Shown here: in pieces, positions 1 through 10,135 of the stretch | Numbering within the stretch: position 1 is the first letter of the stretch | Layout: every line of letters begins with the position of its first letter | NCBI RefSeq assembly: GCF_018138085.1 | Contig: NZ_CP073105.1 | Location: 2,046,001-2,110,000, forward strand | Direction of reading: 5' to 3' | DNA from: Stutzerimonas stutzeri | Lineage (GTDB): Bacteria; Pseudomonadota; Gammaproteobacteria; Pseudomonadales; Pseudomonadaceae | Length of the DNA: 64,000 nucleotides | The notes under the pieces: generated by a model | Databases searched by the model: none | What the model was told of the DNA's origin: nothing | What the model saw: only the letters and a program-made list of their open reading frames with translations | Made by a program: the position numbers and the translations under genes

Positions 1-110
1 CGGTCGGCTGCCGCGTCCCCGGGGGCTTGTGCTTGTTCGGGCGCCGATGATTGGCAGCCGAGCAGAATGGAACTGCACCACATCGCTGCAATCAGGGGAA
101 TGGCTCGCAT
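1..110 (-). CDS. Lipoprotein, N-terminal part only (gene runs off the window)
   Basis: The start codon is at 110, preceded by a good ribosome binding site (GGAGACC, about 4 bases upstream). The visible residues are a short positive N-terminus, a hydrophobic stretch and the lipobox LLGC, so the product should be a lipid-anchored envelope lipoprotein. After the cysteine comes a flexible Ala/Pro/Gln-rich linker, and the gene leaves the window in frame. Nothing of the mature domain is visible, so the family cannot be named. It is divergent from the small secreted protein at 287. Confidence 0.6.
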   Translation of the reverse strand, partial: MRAIPLIAAMWCSSILLGCQSSAPEQAQAPGDAAAD

Positions 111-286
111 ATTGGTCTCCTTGAAGGGGAAGTCGTCGTCAGCTATATGCAGACTGTTGAGGTTAAAACCGCTCGAGGGCGAAACCTTAGCGCGTAGGGA
201 ACTGGCGGAACAGCGGCGTCGTCTTACTTCTGACGGCCCGTCGCTAACTGCGCTGGCTACCGAACAAAAAGATAAGGAGTTCCGCC

Positions 287-688
287 ATGTTCAACTCTTC
301 CGTGATGAAGCGTGTGGCCACCCTGGTGGCAGCGATGCATTTCATGCTGTTCGCGCAGATTCCGATGGCCCAGGCGGCGATGATCGGTACGCCCGAAATC
401 ATTGCCGAACATCAGCAGCAAGTGGATCGACAGCAGCTGCTGACGATGCTTGAAGATCAGGATGTGCAAAAGAAGCTGGTTGCCATGGGTGTCGAGCGTG
501 ACCAGGTCGAGCAGCGGATCAATAGCCTGACCCCGGCGGAACTCGCGCAGTTCAACCAGCAGTTGGATCAGGCGCCTGCAGGCGCTGGTGCGGTGGGAAT
601 TATCGTGCTGTTTCTGGTGATCTTCATCATTACCGACCTGCTGTGCGCGACTAACATCTTCAACTTCGTTCACTGCATCAACCGTTGA
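287..688 (+). CDS. PA2779-family small secreted/membrane protein
   Basis: A protein of 133 aa. The first ~30 residues form a signal peptide ending near AQA. The middle (about 35-95) is charged and glutamine-rich, probably helical. Residues ~100-118 are a strongly hydrophobic segment, followed by a short tail with two cysteines (LLCATNIFNFVHCINR). The strong ribosome binding site AAGGAG fixes the start. I recognise it as the family named after P. aeruginosa PA2779, of unknown function. The stop codon overlaps the start of the C39-type peptidase lipoprotein that follows, so the two should be translated together. That makes this protein a candidate substrate or partner of the peptidase (inference). 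Confidence 0.75.
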   Translation: MFNSSVMKRVATLVAAMHFMLFAQIPMAQAAMIGTPEIIAEHQQQVDRQQLLTMLEDQDVQKKLVAMGVERDQVEQRINSLTPAELAQFNQQLDQAPAGAGAVGIIVLFLVIFIITDLLCATNIFNFVHCINR

Positions 689-1635
689 TTCGGCGACTGA
701 CATTACTGGTCGCGATAGTCCTTCTCGGGGCGTGCGCGCGAACTCCGATCGTTCCGGTCGGTACCGCGGGCCTCCCCGAGCGGGTGGAACTGAGTCGTGT
801 GCCGTTTTACTCGCAGGAAGACTATCAATGCGGGCCGGCGGCGTTGGCTACGATGCTGACCTATCGCGGCATCGATACCGACCCTGAACGGCTGGTCAAT
901 CGGGTCTATATTCCGCAGCGCAAGGGCAGTCTTCAGGTCGAAATGGTCGCGGCGGCGCGTGCGCATGACCTGTTGGTGTATCCGCTGGAGGGGCGGTTGG
1001 AAGCGATACTCTCCGAGGTGGCGGCAGGGAACCCGGTCTTGGTGTTGCAAAATCTGGCATTTGACCGCTGGCCCCAGTGGCACTTCGCGGTGGTGGTGGG
1101 GTACGACCTGGCTGATCAGACGCTGATACTGCGATCCGGTACGACTCGTCGCTGGACCGGAAGCTTTCGTCAATTCGAGCGAAGCTGGACTAAAGGAAAC
1201 CGTTGGGCTGTGGTAACCGTCGCGCCCGATCAACTGCCGCGCACCGTGAAAGAGACGGTTTGGCTACGAGCGGCGAGCGATCTCGAACAAACCGGTCGCC
1301 AGACATCGGCCTTGCGTGCATACGAAACCGCGGCGCAGCACTGGTCCAGCGGTTTATCCTGGTTCGCACTAGCGAATGCGCACTATGCGCAAGGGAACAA
1401 GCGTGCGGCAGAGCGAGCCTTGCGAACCAGCGTGCAGCGTGACGGCGCGTTTGCGGCGAGCTGGTTCAATTTGTCACAAGTGCTCGCGGAGCGCGGTTGC
1501 CAGGCCCAGTCTTTGGCGGCGCAATCGTGTGCGCGGCAACTCGCCCCAGAGGACAAACGATTCCAGGCGCACCTGCCTTCGGCAAGTGTGAAGGCTGACG
1601 CGTGCGAAGCGCCCCCATCGTGTCCGGCGCTTTAA
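685..1635 (+). CDS. PA2778-family C39-type cysteine peptidase lipoprotein with TPR repeats
   Basis: A protein of 316 aa starting with TTG at 685, which overlaps the upstream stop codon by four bases. The N-terminus is a lipoprotein signal with lipobox LLGAC. Residues ~35-180 are a papain-like C39 peptidase domain: catalytic cysteine in DYQCGPAALATML and histidine in WHFAVVVGYD. Residues ~190-300 contain TPR-type helical repeats (the ALRAYETAAQHW and WFALANAHYAQGNKRAAERA stretches). C39 domains normally cut double-glycine leaders inside ABC exporters. Here the domain stands alone on a lipid anchor with no exporter nearby. It forms a two-gene unit with the small secreted protein upstream. The target is unknown. 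Confidence 0.8.
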   Translation: MIRRLTLLVAIVLLGACARTPIVPVGTAGLPERVELSRVPFYSQEDYQCGPAALATMLTYRGIDTDPERLVNRVYIPQRKGSLQVEMVAAARAHDLLVYPLEGRLEAILSEVAAGNPVLVLQNLAFDRWPQWHFAVVVGYDLADQTLILRSGTTRRWTGSFRQFERSWTKGNRWAVVTVAPDQLPRTVKETVWLRAASDLEQTGRQTSALRAYETAAQHWSSGLSWFALANAHYAQGNKRAAERALRTSVQRDGAFAASWFNLSQVLAERGCQAQSLAAQSCARQLAPEDKRFQAHLPSASVKADACEAPPSCPAL

Positions 1636-1726
1636 GGCTCAGAAGGGCGGCGCAGCTGCTTTGCATGAATGCAGCGAATACGCCGCCGTTTTTCAGATCG
1701 CAGTCGATGCCGTAACGCGCAACACG

Positions 1727-2010
1727 CTAGCGGATGATGTGTACGCCTTCGAAAGCCATTGCGCCGATCAAGGTGGCGTCGTGTTCCCCGTACTGCGCTC
1801 GACGGTATCAATGTCACTGCTGTAGCAGTTGACGATTGTCCTCCGTAGTGCCCAGAGGCGCCGAGCCCGACCTTGGCCGCTTCAGTGCGACGACACGAAA
1901 ACCTTGTTCGAGAACGGACAGGGCGGTCGATGGCTCGATGTAGCCTGTCACGATCACGCAGACGTCCGTCTCGACGCAACTGCGAAGCGCACGCGCTCTG
2001 ATGGGATTCG
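1727..2010 (-). pseudogene. Decayed isochorismatase-like cysteine hydrolase fragment
   Basis: Read on the minus strand, one frame carries the C-terminal half of an isochorismatase-family hydrolase: NPIRARALRSC, then ETDVCVIVTG, which matches the family motif T-x-x-C-V-x-x-T around the catalytic cysteine, then VLEQGFRVVALK, and finally EHDATLIGAMAFEGVHIIR before a stop at 1727-1729. The frame is broken by two TGA codons (1814-1816 and 1808-1810), and the N-terminal half with the catalytic Asp and Lys is absent. Another stop lies just upstream, near 2055. This is a truncated, non-functional remnant. The rest of the 1636-2180 gap holds nothing recognisable. Confidence 0.55.
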
Positions 2011-2180
2011 CCGATGCAACGTAATAAGAAGAGGATAAGTGGCGTGCGATATTCTAGTTTTCGCTGTTCTCGATATTTGACGCTGATGCTGTCTCGACTG
2101 GATTGGAGGTGCCATAGCACCGCAATAATGGTGCTTTCGCTCAAAAATTACGAATATCAGTGGCTTAGCGAAAAAAGCGC

Positions 2181-2208
2181 TTGACTCTATCAGGCGAATC
2201 TCTAGAAT
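2181..2208 (+). promoter_or_regulatory. Sigma-70 promoter of tRNA-Val
   Basis: TTGACT (2181-2186) and TAGAAT (2203-2208) are separated by 16 bases, and the tRNA begins 13 bases after the -10 element. Position and sequence fit a strong stable-RNA promoter. Confidence 0.65.
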
Positions 2209-2221
2209 GCGCGTCCATCGG

Positions 2222-2298
2222 AGGCACATAGCTCAGTTGGTTAGAGCACCACCTTGACATGGTGGGGGTCGTTGGTTCGAATCCAATTGTGCCTACCA
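2222..2298 (+). tRNA. tRNA-Val (anticodon GAC)
   Basis: A 77-base cloverleaf can be drawn by hand: acceptor AGGCACA pairs with TGTGCCT, the D arm is GCTC/GAGC, the anticodon stem CCACC/GGTGG encloses the loop TTGACAT (anticodon GAC, valine), and the T arm GTTGG/CCAAT encloses TTCGAAT. The 3' CCA is encoded (2296-2298). It lies upstream of thrS and has its own promoter and terminator. Confidence 0.95.
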
Positions 2299-2306
2299 AT
2301 TCCGAG

Positions 2307-2335
2307 AAAAGGGTCGCGCTAGCGGCCCTTTTTTT
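2307..2335 (+). terminator. Rho-independent terminator after tRNA-Val
   Basis: GGGTCGC (2311-2317) pairs with GCGGCCC (2322-2328) with one G-U pair and a four-base loop. It is flanked by AAAA upstream and a run of seven T downstream. Confidence 0.8.
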
Positions 2336-2349
2336 ATGCGTCGCTTGTC

Positions 2350-2380
2350 AGTGCGGATGCTTTCTGAAAGCATCCGCACT
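2350..2380. promoter_or_regulatory. Perfect inverted repeat in the thrS leader
   Basis: Arms AGTGCGGATGCTTTC and GAAAGCATCCGCACT are perfect 15-base complements around a single T. As RNA this gives a long hairpin followed by TTTAATTTT. It could be a second terminator of the tRNA-Val unit, an attenuator of thrS, or a protein-binding palindrome. E. coli thrS is known to be controlled by tRNA-like operator hairpins in its leader; no clear anticodon mimic is seen here. Confidence 0.5.
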
Positions 2381-2524
2381 TTAATTTTCCAGAGACTTCG
2401 GTTTGCCTGAATCTGCCTTCGGGCTCCCGCCACTGTGCGGCGGGATTATTCGGCGGGCCGCTTTCCTGGCTCATCCCAACCCACGTGGCCTTTGGTAGGG
2501 GTCACCACTAGGAGAGGAGGCGCC

Positions 2525-4447
2525 ATGCCCACCATTACTCTTCCCGACGGCAGTCAGCGTTCGTTCGATCACCCGGTTTCGGTCGCCGAGGTCGCGCAAT
2601 CCATTGGTGCGGGGCTTGCAAAGGCTACGCTCGCGGGCAAGGTCAACGGTCGTCTGGTCGACGCCTGCGATCTGATCGACAGCGACTCGACCCTGCAGAT
2701 CATTACGCCGAAAGACGAAGAGGGGCTGGAGATCATTCGTCACTCCTGTGCTCACCTCGTAGGGCATGCGGTCAAGCAACTCTATCCGTCCGCCAAGATG
2801 GTCATCGGGCCGGTGATTGCGGAAGGGTTCTATTACGACATCGCCTTCGAGCGGCCTTTCACGCCGGAAGACATGGCGGCAATCGAGCAGCGCATGAGGG
2901 AATTGATCGATACCGAGTACGATGTGATCAAGAAGGTCACCCCGCGTGCCGAGGTCATCGATGTGTTCCGGGCGCGTGGCGAGGACTACAAGCTGCGTCT
3001 GGTCGAAGACATGCCTGACGAAAAGGCCATGGGGCTGTACTACCACGAAGAATACGTCGACATGTGCCGCGGCCCGCATGTGCCCAACACCCGCTTCCTC
3101 AAGTCGTTCAAGCTGACCAAGCTGTCCGGCGCCTACTGGCGCGGCGATGCGAAGAACGAGCAGCTGCAGCGCGTCTACGGTACCGCCTGGGCGGACAAGA
3201 AGCAGCTGGCCGCGTACATCCAGCGGATCGAAGAGGCGGAAAAGCGCGACCATCGCAAAATCGGCAAGCGCCTGGATCTGTTCCATACCCAGGAAGAGGC
3301 GCCTGGGATGGTGTTCTGGCATCCCAACGGCTGGACCATCTACCAGGTCCTCGAGCAATACATGCGGGGTGTGCAGCGAGCCAACGGCTATCTGGAAATC
3401 AAGACACCGCAAGTTGTCGATCGCAGCCTGTGGGAGAAGTCCGGGCACTGGGGCAACTACGCCGAAAATATGTTCACGACCGAGTCGGAAAGTCGCGACT
3501 ACGCAATCAAGCCGATGAACTGCCCCTGCCATGTCCAGGTTTTCAATCAGGGGCTGAAAAGCTATCGCGAATTGCCGATGCGCCTGGCCGAATTTGGTTC
3601 CTGCCATCGCAACGAGCCGTCCGGTGCGTTGCACGGAATCATGCGGGTACGTGGTTTCACCCAGGATGATGCACATATTTTCTGTACTGAAGAGCAGGTC
3701 AGTGCCGAGGCCGCCGATTTCATCAAGCTGACGATGCAGGTCTATGCTGACTTCGGCTTCAGCGATATCAAGCTGAAGCTGTCCACTCGCCCGGAAAAGC
3801 GTGTCGGCGACGACGCGTTCTGGGATCGTGCCGAGGCCGCGCTTGCGGGGGCGCTGAACGAAGCGGGCCTGCCTTGGGAATATCTGCCGGGCGAGGGTGC
3901 GTTTTACGGTCCCAAGATCGAATTCACACTACTCGACTGCCTCGGGCGTTCCTGGCAATGCGGAACGCTGCAATACGATCCGAATATGCCGCAGCGCCTG
4001 GATGCGAGCTACGTGGCGGAAGATAACAGCCGCAAGACGCCGGTCATGCTCCACCGGGCGATCCTGGGGTCGTTCGAACGCTTCATCGGCATTCTGATCG
4101 AGCACTACGAAGGCGCGTTCCCGGCCTGGTTGGCGCCCACTCAAGCTGTGGTGATGAATATCACCGACAAGCAGGCTGATTTCGCACTGGAAGTGGAGAA
4201 AACGCTTAACCAAAGCGGCTTCCGTGCCAAGTCCGACTTGAGAAACGAAAAGATCGGCTTTAAAATCCGCGAGCATACCTTGCTCAAGATTCCCTATCTT
4301 CTGGTTATCGGAGATAGGGAAGTAGAGACACGAGCCGTTGCTGTGCGCACCCGTGAAGGCGTCGATCTGGGCTCCATGCCCCTGGATGACTTCGCGCAGC
4401 TGCTGACACAAGCGGTTTCCCGGCGTGGTCGCCAAGAATTGGAGTAA
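2525..4447 (+). CDS. thrS: Threonyl-tRNA synthetase
   Basis: Charges tRNA-Thr in the cytoplasm. The start at 2525 is chosen because AGGAGG lies just upstream and because it gives 640 aa, close to the 642 aa of E. coli ThrRS; the frame is open further upstream but without support. Domains in order: TGS (about 1-62), the editing domain with zinc-binding/hydrolytic H73 and H77 in HSCAHLVGH, the class II catalytic core (~240-535) with the zinc cysteine in MNCPCH, and the C-terminal anticodon-binding domain. It is the first gene of the thrS-infC-rpmI-rplT-pheST-ihfA cluster. Its stop codon sits next to the infC start region, implying translational coupling. Confidence 0.97.
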   Translation: MPTITLPDGSQRSFDHPVSVAEVAQSIGAGLAKATLAGKVNGRLVDACDLIDSDSTLQIITPKDEEGLEIIRHSCAHLVGHAVKQLYPSAKMVIGPVIAEGFYYDIAFERPFTPEDMAAIEQRMRELIDTEYDVIKKVTPRAEVIDVFRARGEDYKLRLVEDMPDEKAMGLYYHEEYVDMCRGPHVPNTRFLKSFKLTKLSGAYWRGDAKNEQLQRVYGTAWADKKQLAAYIQRIEEAEKRDHRKIGKRLDLFHTQEEAPGMVFWHPNGWTIYQVLEQYMRGVQRANGYLEIKTPQVVDRSLWEKSGHWGNYAENMFTTESESRDYAIKPMNCPCHVQVFNQGLKSYRELPMRLAEFGSCHRNEPSGALHGIMRVRGFTQDDAHIFCTEEQVSAEAADFIKLTMQVYADFGFSDIKLKLSTRPEKRVGDDAFWDRAEAALAGALNEAGLPWEYLPGEGAFYGPKIEFTLLDCLGRSWQCGTLQYDPNMPQRLDASYVAEDNSRKTPVMLHRAILGSFERFIGILIEHYEGAFPAWLAPTQAVVMNITDKQADFALEVEKTLNQSGFRAKSDLRNEKIGFKIREHTLLKIPYLLVIGDREVETRAVAVRTREGVDLGSMPLDDFAQLLTQAVSRRGRQELE

Positions 4448-4452
4448 TGACT

Positions 4453-4998
4453 ATTAAGCGTGAAATGAGACAGGATAAACGAGCTGCACCCAAGGCCCCG
4501 ATCAACGAGAATATCTCGGCTCGTGAGGTCCGTTTGATTGGTGCTGATGGCGAGCAGGTTGGCATCGTCTCGATTGATGAAGCGCTTCGTATAGCTGAAG
4601 AAGCCAAGTTGGATCTGGTGGAAATTTCCGCCGATGCGGTTCCTCCCGTTTGCCGGATCATGGATTACGGCAAGCACCTGTTCGAGAAGAAGAAGCAGGT
4701 CGCTGCGGCGAAGAAGAACCAGAAGCAGATCCAGGTTAAAGAAGTAAAGTTTCGTCCAGGGACGGAAGAGGGCGACTACCAGGTCAAGCTACGCAACCTG
4801 GTACGTTTCCTGAGTGACGGGGACAGGGCCAAGGTTTCGTTGAGATTCCGCGGTCGTGAGATGGCCCATCAGGAGCTGGGGATGGAACTGTTGAAGCGGG
4901 TCGAAGGTGACCTGGCTGAATACGGTTCGGTCGAACAGCATCCAAAGATGGAAGGACGCCAGCTGATCATGGTCATCGCTCCCAAGAAGAAAAAGTAA
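4453..4998 (+). CDS. infC: Translation initiation factor IF-3 (probable AUU start)
   Basis: IF-3 binds the 30S subunit and rejects non-canonical start codons. The protein is ~181 aa with the N-terminal domain ([15 protein letters not shown]), the basic linker [14 protein letters not shown] and the C-terminal domain ending in PKKKK. Two starts are possible: ATG at 4447, overlapping the thrS stop, or ATT at 4453. The ribosome binding site GGAG (4441-4444) is only 2 bases from the ATG but 8 bases from the ATT, and ATT-AAG matches the AUU-AAA start of E. coli infC, where the rare AUU gives IF-3 autoregulation. I prefer ATT; the ATG would add two residues. Confidence 0.95.
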   Translation: MKREMRQDKRAAPKAPINENISAREVRLIGADGEQVGIVSIDEALRIAEEAKLDLVEISADAVPPVCRIMDYGKHLFEKKKQVAAAKKNQKQIQVKEVKFRPGTEEGDYQVKLRNLVRFLSDGDRAKVSLRFRGREMAHQELGMELLKRVEGDLAEYGSVEQHPKMEGRQLIMVIAPKKKK

Positions 4999-5060
4999 CC
5001 ACCAGGGCACTGGCAGGCCTTGCGGTTATTTGAAATCACCCACACTGTGGAGTACCGAAC

Positions 5061-5255
5061 ATGCCAAAGATGAAGACTAAAAGTGGCGCTGCGAAGCGCT
5101 TCAAGAAGACGGCGAATGGCTACAAGCACAAGCACGCTTTCAAGAGCCACATCCTGACCAAAATGTCTACCAAGCGTAAGCGTCAGCTGCGTGGTACATC
5201 TCTGATGCACCCGTCTGACAACGCAAAAGTAGAGCGCATGCTGCGCGTTCGTTAA
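5061..5255 (+). CDS. rpmI: 50S ribosomal protein L35
   Basis: A protein of 64 aa, very basic, beginning [20 protein letters not shown], the typical L35 N-terminus; the length matches the family. It lies between infC and rplT as in most proteobacteria. In E. coli the infC-rpmI-rplT operon is repressed by L20 through a pseudoknot upstream of rpmI. I did not establish such a structure in the 62-base infC-rpmI gap. Confidence 0.97.
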   Translation: MPKMKTKSGAAKRFKKTANGYKHKHAFKSHILTKMSTKRKRQLRGTSLMHPSDNAKVERMLRVR

Positions 5256-5282
5256 TTTGGTCAAGACTCAGAGGAATAACTC

Positions 5283-6822
<1,540 letters not shown>

Positions 6823-6859
6823 TTCCAGAGTCCAGTCAAAGAATATTTAGGAGAGCAGG

Positions 6860-9238
6860 ATGAAATTCAGCGAGCAGTGGTTGCGTACGTGGGTCAATCC
6901 GCAGGTTTCCCGCGAAGATCTGGTGGCGCGGCTATCAATGGTGGGCCTCGAAGTCGACGCGGTGGTCCCGGTTGCCGGCGCGTTCAGCGGCGTGGTCGTC
7001 GGTGAGGTGGTGAGCACTGAACAGCACCCCGATGCTGACAAGTTGCGGGTGTGCCAGGTCAGCAATGGCAGCGAGACGTTTCAGGTCGTTTGCGGTGCGC
7101 CCAATGTGCGGCCCGGTCTGAAAATTCCGTTCGCGATGATTGGCGCCCAACTGCCAGGCGACTTCAAAATCAAGAAAGCAAAGCTTCGCGGCGTCGAGTC
7201 CAACGGCATGCTCTGCTCGGAAACCGAGTTGCAAATCGGCCCCGACGATAGCGGGCTGATGGAGCTGACCGGTGACGCCCCGGTTGGTAGCGATCTGCGG
7301 GCCTACCTCGGTCTGGACGATGCGAGCATTGAGATAGGACTGACGCCGAACCGTGGCGACTGCCTGTCCATCGCAGGTCTTGCTCGCGAAGTCGGTGCGA
7401 TGTATGACGCAGCGGTAACTGCCGTCGAAATCGCTGCCGTGGCTCCGAGTCACGATGAGGTGCGCCCCGTAGAGGTGCTCGCGCCGAAAGCCTGCCCGCG
7501 TTACCTCGGACGTGTGATTCGCAACGTCGATCTGTCGCGATCCACTCCGCTGTGGATGGTCGAGCGGTTGCGTCGTTCCGATATCCGCAGCATTGATGCG
7601 GTGGTGGACGTTACCAACTACGTGATGCTCGAACTCGGCCAGCCGCTGCATGCGTTCGATCTTGCCGAAATCAATGGCGGCATCCGGGTCCGGATGGCCG
7701 AAGAGCAGGAAAAGCTCGTCTTGCTCGACGGCCAGGAAGTGACCCTGCGTGGCGATACGCTGGTCATCGCCGACCATCAGCGCGCCCTCGCGATTGCGGG
7801 CGTGATGGGTGGTGAGCACAGTGGCGTCAGCGCCTCGACTCAAGATCTGTTCCTTGAAAGCGCCTTCTTCGACACCATCGCGCTCGCCGGCAAGGCGCGT
7901 TCTTATGGTTTGCACACCGATGCGTCGCATCGCTACGAGCGCGGAGTGGATTCTCAGTTGCCCCGTCGAGCCATGGAGCGGGCGACTGCGTTGCTGTTGG
8001 AAATTGTCGGAGGCAGCGCCGGTCCGGTAATCGAAGCTGTCAGCGAAGCCGATCTTCCCAGCGTTGCGCCGATTCTGCTGCGCAAGGATCGCATCGAGCA
8101 GATGCTGGGGTTGGACATGGCGCGCGATCAGGTCGTCGCGCTGTTGTCCGCCTTGGGTCTGGGTGTGGTTGAGCTGAACGAGGAATCGTGGGAAGTCAAC
8201 GTACCTAGCCATCGATTCGACATCGCGCTCGAAATCGATCTGATCGAAGAGCTGGGTCGCCTGTACGGCTATGACCGCCTTCCAGTGCGTTATCCGCAGG
8301 CGCGGTTGGCACCCGAAGCCAATCCCGAGGCCCGTGCAGAGTTACCGGCACTGCGTCGGTTGCTGGTCGCTCGTGGTTATCAGGAAGCGATCACGTACAG
8401 CTTCATCGATCCCAAATTGTTCGAGCTGTTCAGTCCTGGCGTCGAGCCGTTACAGCTGGCCAATCCGATTTCCTCGGACATGGCGGCAATGCGCGTAACG
8501 CTCTGGCCCGGGCTGATCAAGGCGCTGCAGTACAACCTGAATCGTCAACAAACGCGGGTGCGCCTGTTCGAAAGCGGCCTGCGTTTCGTCGGTCAGCTTG
8601 GCGACCTGAAGCAGGAGCCGATGCTGGCAGGCGTTATCACTGGCAGCCGTCTGCCAGAAGGCTGGGGCAACGATAGAGCCGCAGCGGACTTTTATGACGT
8701 GAAAGCCGACGTCGAAGCCTTGCTGGGGCATGCCGGCAATGCCGCTGCCTATGGCTTCGCTGCCGCCGAACATCCGGCACTACATCCCGGGCAGACCGCT
8801 CGAATCGAGCGGGAAGGGCGGCTAGTCGGCTACATCGGAAGTCTTCACCCAGAGCTTGCGGCAACGCTGGGTATCGATCAGCCGGTCTATCTATTCGAGT
8901 TACTGGTCTCCGAAATCAGCGAGGGTCGGCTGCCGCGTTTCAGTGAGCTGTCTCGTTTCCCTGAAGTGCGCCGCGACCTGGCTATTCTGGTGGCGCGTGA
9001 GGTTCCGGCAGACGATGTGTTGCTGTGCATTCGTGAGGCCGCTGGCGACAACCTGACGGACCTCAAGCTATTTGATGTTTATCAGGGTAAAGGTATTGAT
9101 CCGCTTAGCAAAAGTGTGGCAGTCGGCTTGACCTGGCAACACCCTTCGCGCACTCTAAACGACGACGAGGTGAGTGGTGCGATGCAGCAAATCCTCTCCT
9201 CCCTGGAAGAAAGGTTTAATGCCACGTTAAGGAAATAG
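6860..9238 (+). CDS. pheT: Phenylalanyl-tRNA synthetase beta subunit
   Basis: A protein of 792 aa, the usual length for bacterial PheT. Visible in order: the tRNA-binding EMAP/OB domain (~40-150, with HPDADKLRVCQV), the B3/B4 editing module (~210-400, around RSIDAVVDVTNYVMLE), B5 (~405-475), the catalytically inactive class II-like fold (~490-690) and the C-terminal ferredoxin-like anticodon-binding domain (~700-792, RFPEVRRDLAILV). It edits mischarged Tyr-tRNA(Phe) and completes the synthetase with PheS. The ribosome binding site AGGAG precedes the ATG. ihfA follows three bases after the stop. Confidence 0.97.
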   Translation: MKFSEQWLRTWVNPQVSREDLVARLSMVGLEVDAVVPVAGAFSGVVVGEVVSTEQHPDADKLRVCQVSNGSETFQVVCGAPNVRPGLKIPFAMIGAQLPGDFKIKKAKLRGVESNGMLCSETELQIGPDDSGLMELTGDAPVGSDLRAYLGLDDASIEIGLTPNRGDCLSIAGLAREVGAMYDAAVTAVEIAAVAPSHDEVRPVEVLAPKACPRYLGRVIRNVDLSRSTPLWMVERLRRSDIRSIDAVVDVTNYVMLELGQPLHAFDLAEINGGIRVRMAEEQEKLVLLDGQEVTLRGDTLVIADHQRALAIAGVMGGEHSGVSASTQDLFLESAFFDTIALAGKARSYGLHTDASHRYERGVDSQLPRRAMERATALLLEIVGGSAGPVIEAVSEADLPSVAPILLRKDRIEQMLGLDMARDQVVALLSALGLGVVELNEESWEVNVPSHRFDIALEIDLIEELGRLYGYDRLPVRYPQARLAPEANPEARAELPALRRLLVARGYQEAITYSFIDPKLFELFSPGVEPLQLANPISSDMAAMRVTLWPGLIKALQYNLNRQQTRVRLFESGLRFVGQLGDLKQEPMLAGVITGSRLPEGWGNDRAAADFYDVKADVEALLGHAGNAAAYGFAAAEHPALHPGQTARIEREGRLVGYIGSLHPELAATLGIDQPVYLFELLVSEISEGRLPRFSELSRFPEVRRDLAILVAREVPADDVLLCIREAAGDNLTDLKLFDVYQGKGIDPLSKSVAVGLTWQHPSRTLNDDEVSGAMQQILSSLEERFNATLRK

Positions 9239-9241
9239 CGT

Positions 9242-9544
9242 ATGGGGGCTCTGACGAAAGCTGAAATGGCGGAACGTCTATATGAAGAGCTAGGCTTGAA
9301 TAAGCGCGAGGCCAAGGAGCTGGTCGAGCTGTTTTTCGAGGAAATTCGTCAGGCGCTGGAGCATAACGAACAGGTGAAATTATCCGGTTTCGGTAATTTC
9401 GACCTGCGAGACAAGCGCCAGCGCCCCGGACGGAATCCGAAAACCGGTGAGGAAATTCCGATCACGGCACGCCGTGTGGTGACGTTCCGGCCAGGGCAAA
9501 AACTTAAAGCCAGAGTCGAAGCCTATGCTGGAACCAAGTCATAA
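9242..9544 (+). CDS. ihfA: Integration host factor subunit alpha
   Basis: A DNA-bending nucleoid protein of 100 aa with the HU/IHF fold. The signature [22 protein letters not shown] carries the proline-containing beta arm that inserts into the minor groove. The heterodimer partner IhfB is not in this window, although in many pseudomonads it follows rpsA. Placement directly after pheT is the classic pheST-ihfA arrangement. Its last 20 bases overlap the start of the MerR-type gene, so the two are translationally coupled. Confidence 0.97.
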   Translation: MGALTKAEMAERLYEELGLNKREAKELVELFFEEIRQALEHNEQVKLSGFGNFDLRDKRQRPGRNPKTGEEIPITARRVVTFRPGQKLKARVEAYAGTKS

Positions 9545-9881
9545 CGACGAATTGCCGACGATACCGGGTAAGCGCTATTTCACCATCGGTGAGGTGAGTG
9601 AGCTATGTGCGGTCAAACCGCACGTACTGCGCTACTGGGAGCAGGAATTTCCACAGCTGAACCCCGTAAAGCGCCGTGGCAATCGTCGCTATTATCAGCG
9701 GCAGGATGTGCTGATGATCAGGCAGATCCGGTCGCTGCTCTATGAACAAGGCTTCACCATTGGCGGTGCTCGACAGCGCATGTCAGGTGATGAGGCCCGT
9801 GACGACACCACCCAGTACAAGCAGTTGATCAGGCAGATGATTACCGAGCTCGAAGATGTGCTTCAGGTACTCAAGAACTAA
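9525..9881 (+). CDS. MerR-family transcriptional regulator
   Basis: A protein of 118 aa. Residues ~18-85 form the MerR winged helix-turn-helix ([25 protein letters not shown], with [10 protein letters not shown] as the wing). A short C-terminal helix probably dimerises. There is no effector domain and no metal-binding cysteine pair, so it is not a classic metal or drug sensor. It overlaps the end of ihfA, an arrangement I know from other pseudomonads, but its targets are not established. It is the last gene before tRNA-Pro. Confidence 0.9.
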   Translation: MLEPSHNDELPTIPGKRYFTIGEVSELCAVKPHVLRYWEQEFPQLNPVKRRGNRRYYQRQDVLMIRQIRSLLYEQGFTIGGARQRMSGDEARDDTTQYKQLIRQMITELEDVLQVLKN

Positions 9882-9901
9882 GCGGCCTCGAATAAAAAAC
9901 T

Positions 9902-9930
9902 TTCAACTATTCAGGTGCTTAGTGTATAGT
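9902..9930 (+). promoter_or_regulatory. Sigma-70 promoter of tRNA-Pro
   Basis: TTCAAC (9902-9907) and TATAGT (9925-9930) lie exactly 17 bases apart, about 33 bases before the tRNA. Between promoter and tRNA lies a perfect 9-bp hairpin (GCTTTCAGC/GCTGAAAGC, 9938-9958) that would be in the precursor leader. Confidence 0.65.
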
Positions 9931-9962
9931 TCGATCCGCTTTCAGCAGAGCTGAAAGCACCG

Positions 9963-10040
<78 letters not shown>

Positions 10041-10056
10041 AATAACTCCACGATTT

Positions 10057-10086
10057 AGGCCAGTTCAGAGATGAGCTGGCCTTTTT
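10057..10086 (+). terminator. Rho-independent terminator after tRNA-Pro
   Basis: AGGCCAG (10057-10063) pairs perfectly with CTGGCCT (10076-10082) and is followed by a run of T (10082-10086). Confidence 0.75.
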
Positions 10087-10135
10087 CGTTTCAGGGACTT
10101 CTGCGGGACTCATCCTGCCTTCCTCACCACTATCG

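Noticed and set aside
1632..2144. A 170-codon continuous minus-strand frame in the gap before tRNA-Val
   Set aside because: The homologous motifs lie in another frame with stops; this continuous frame is arginine-rich and not protein-like.
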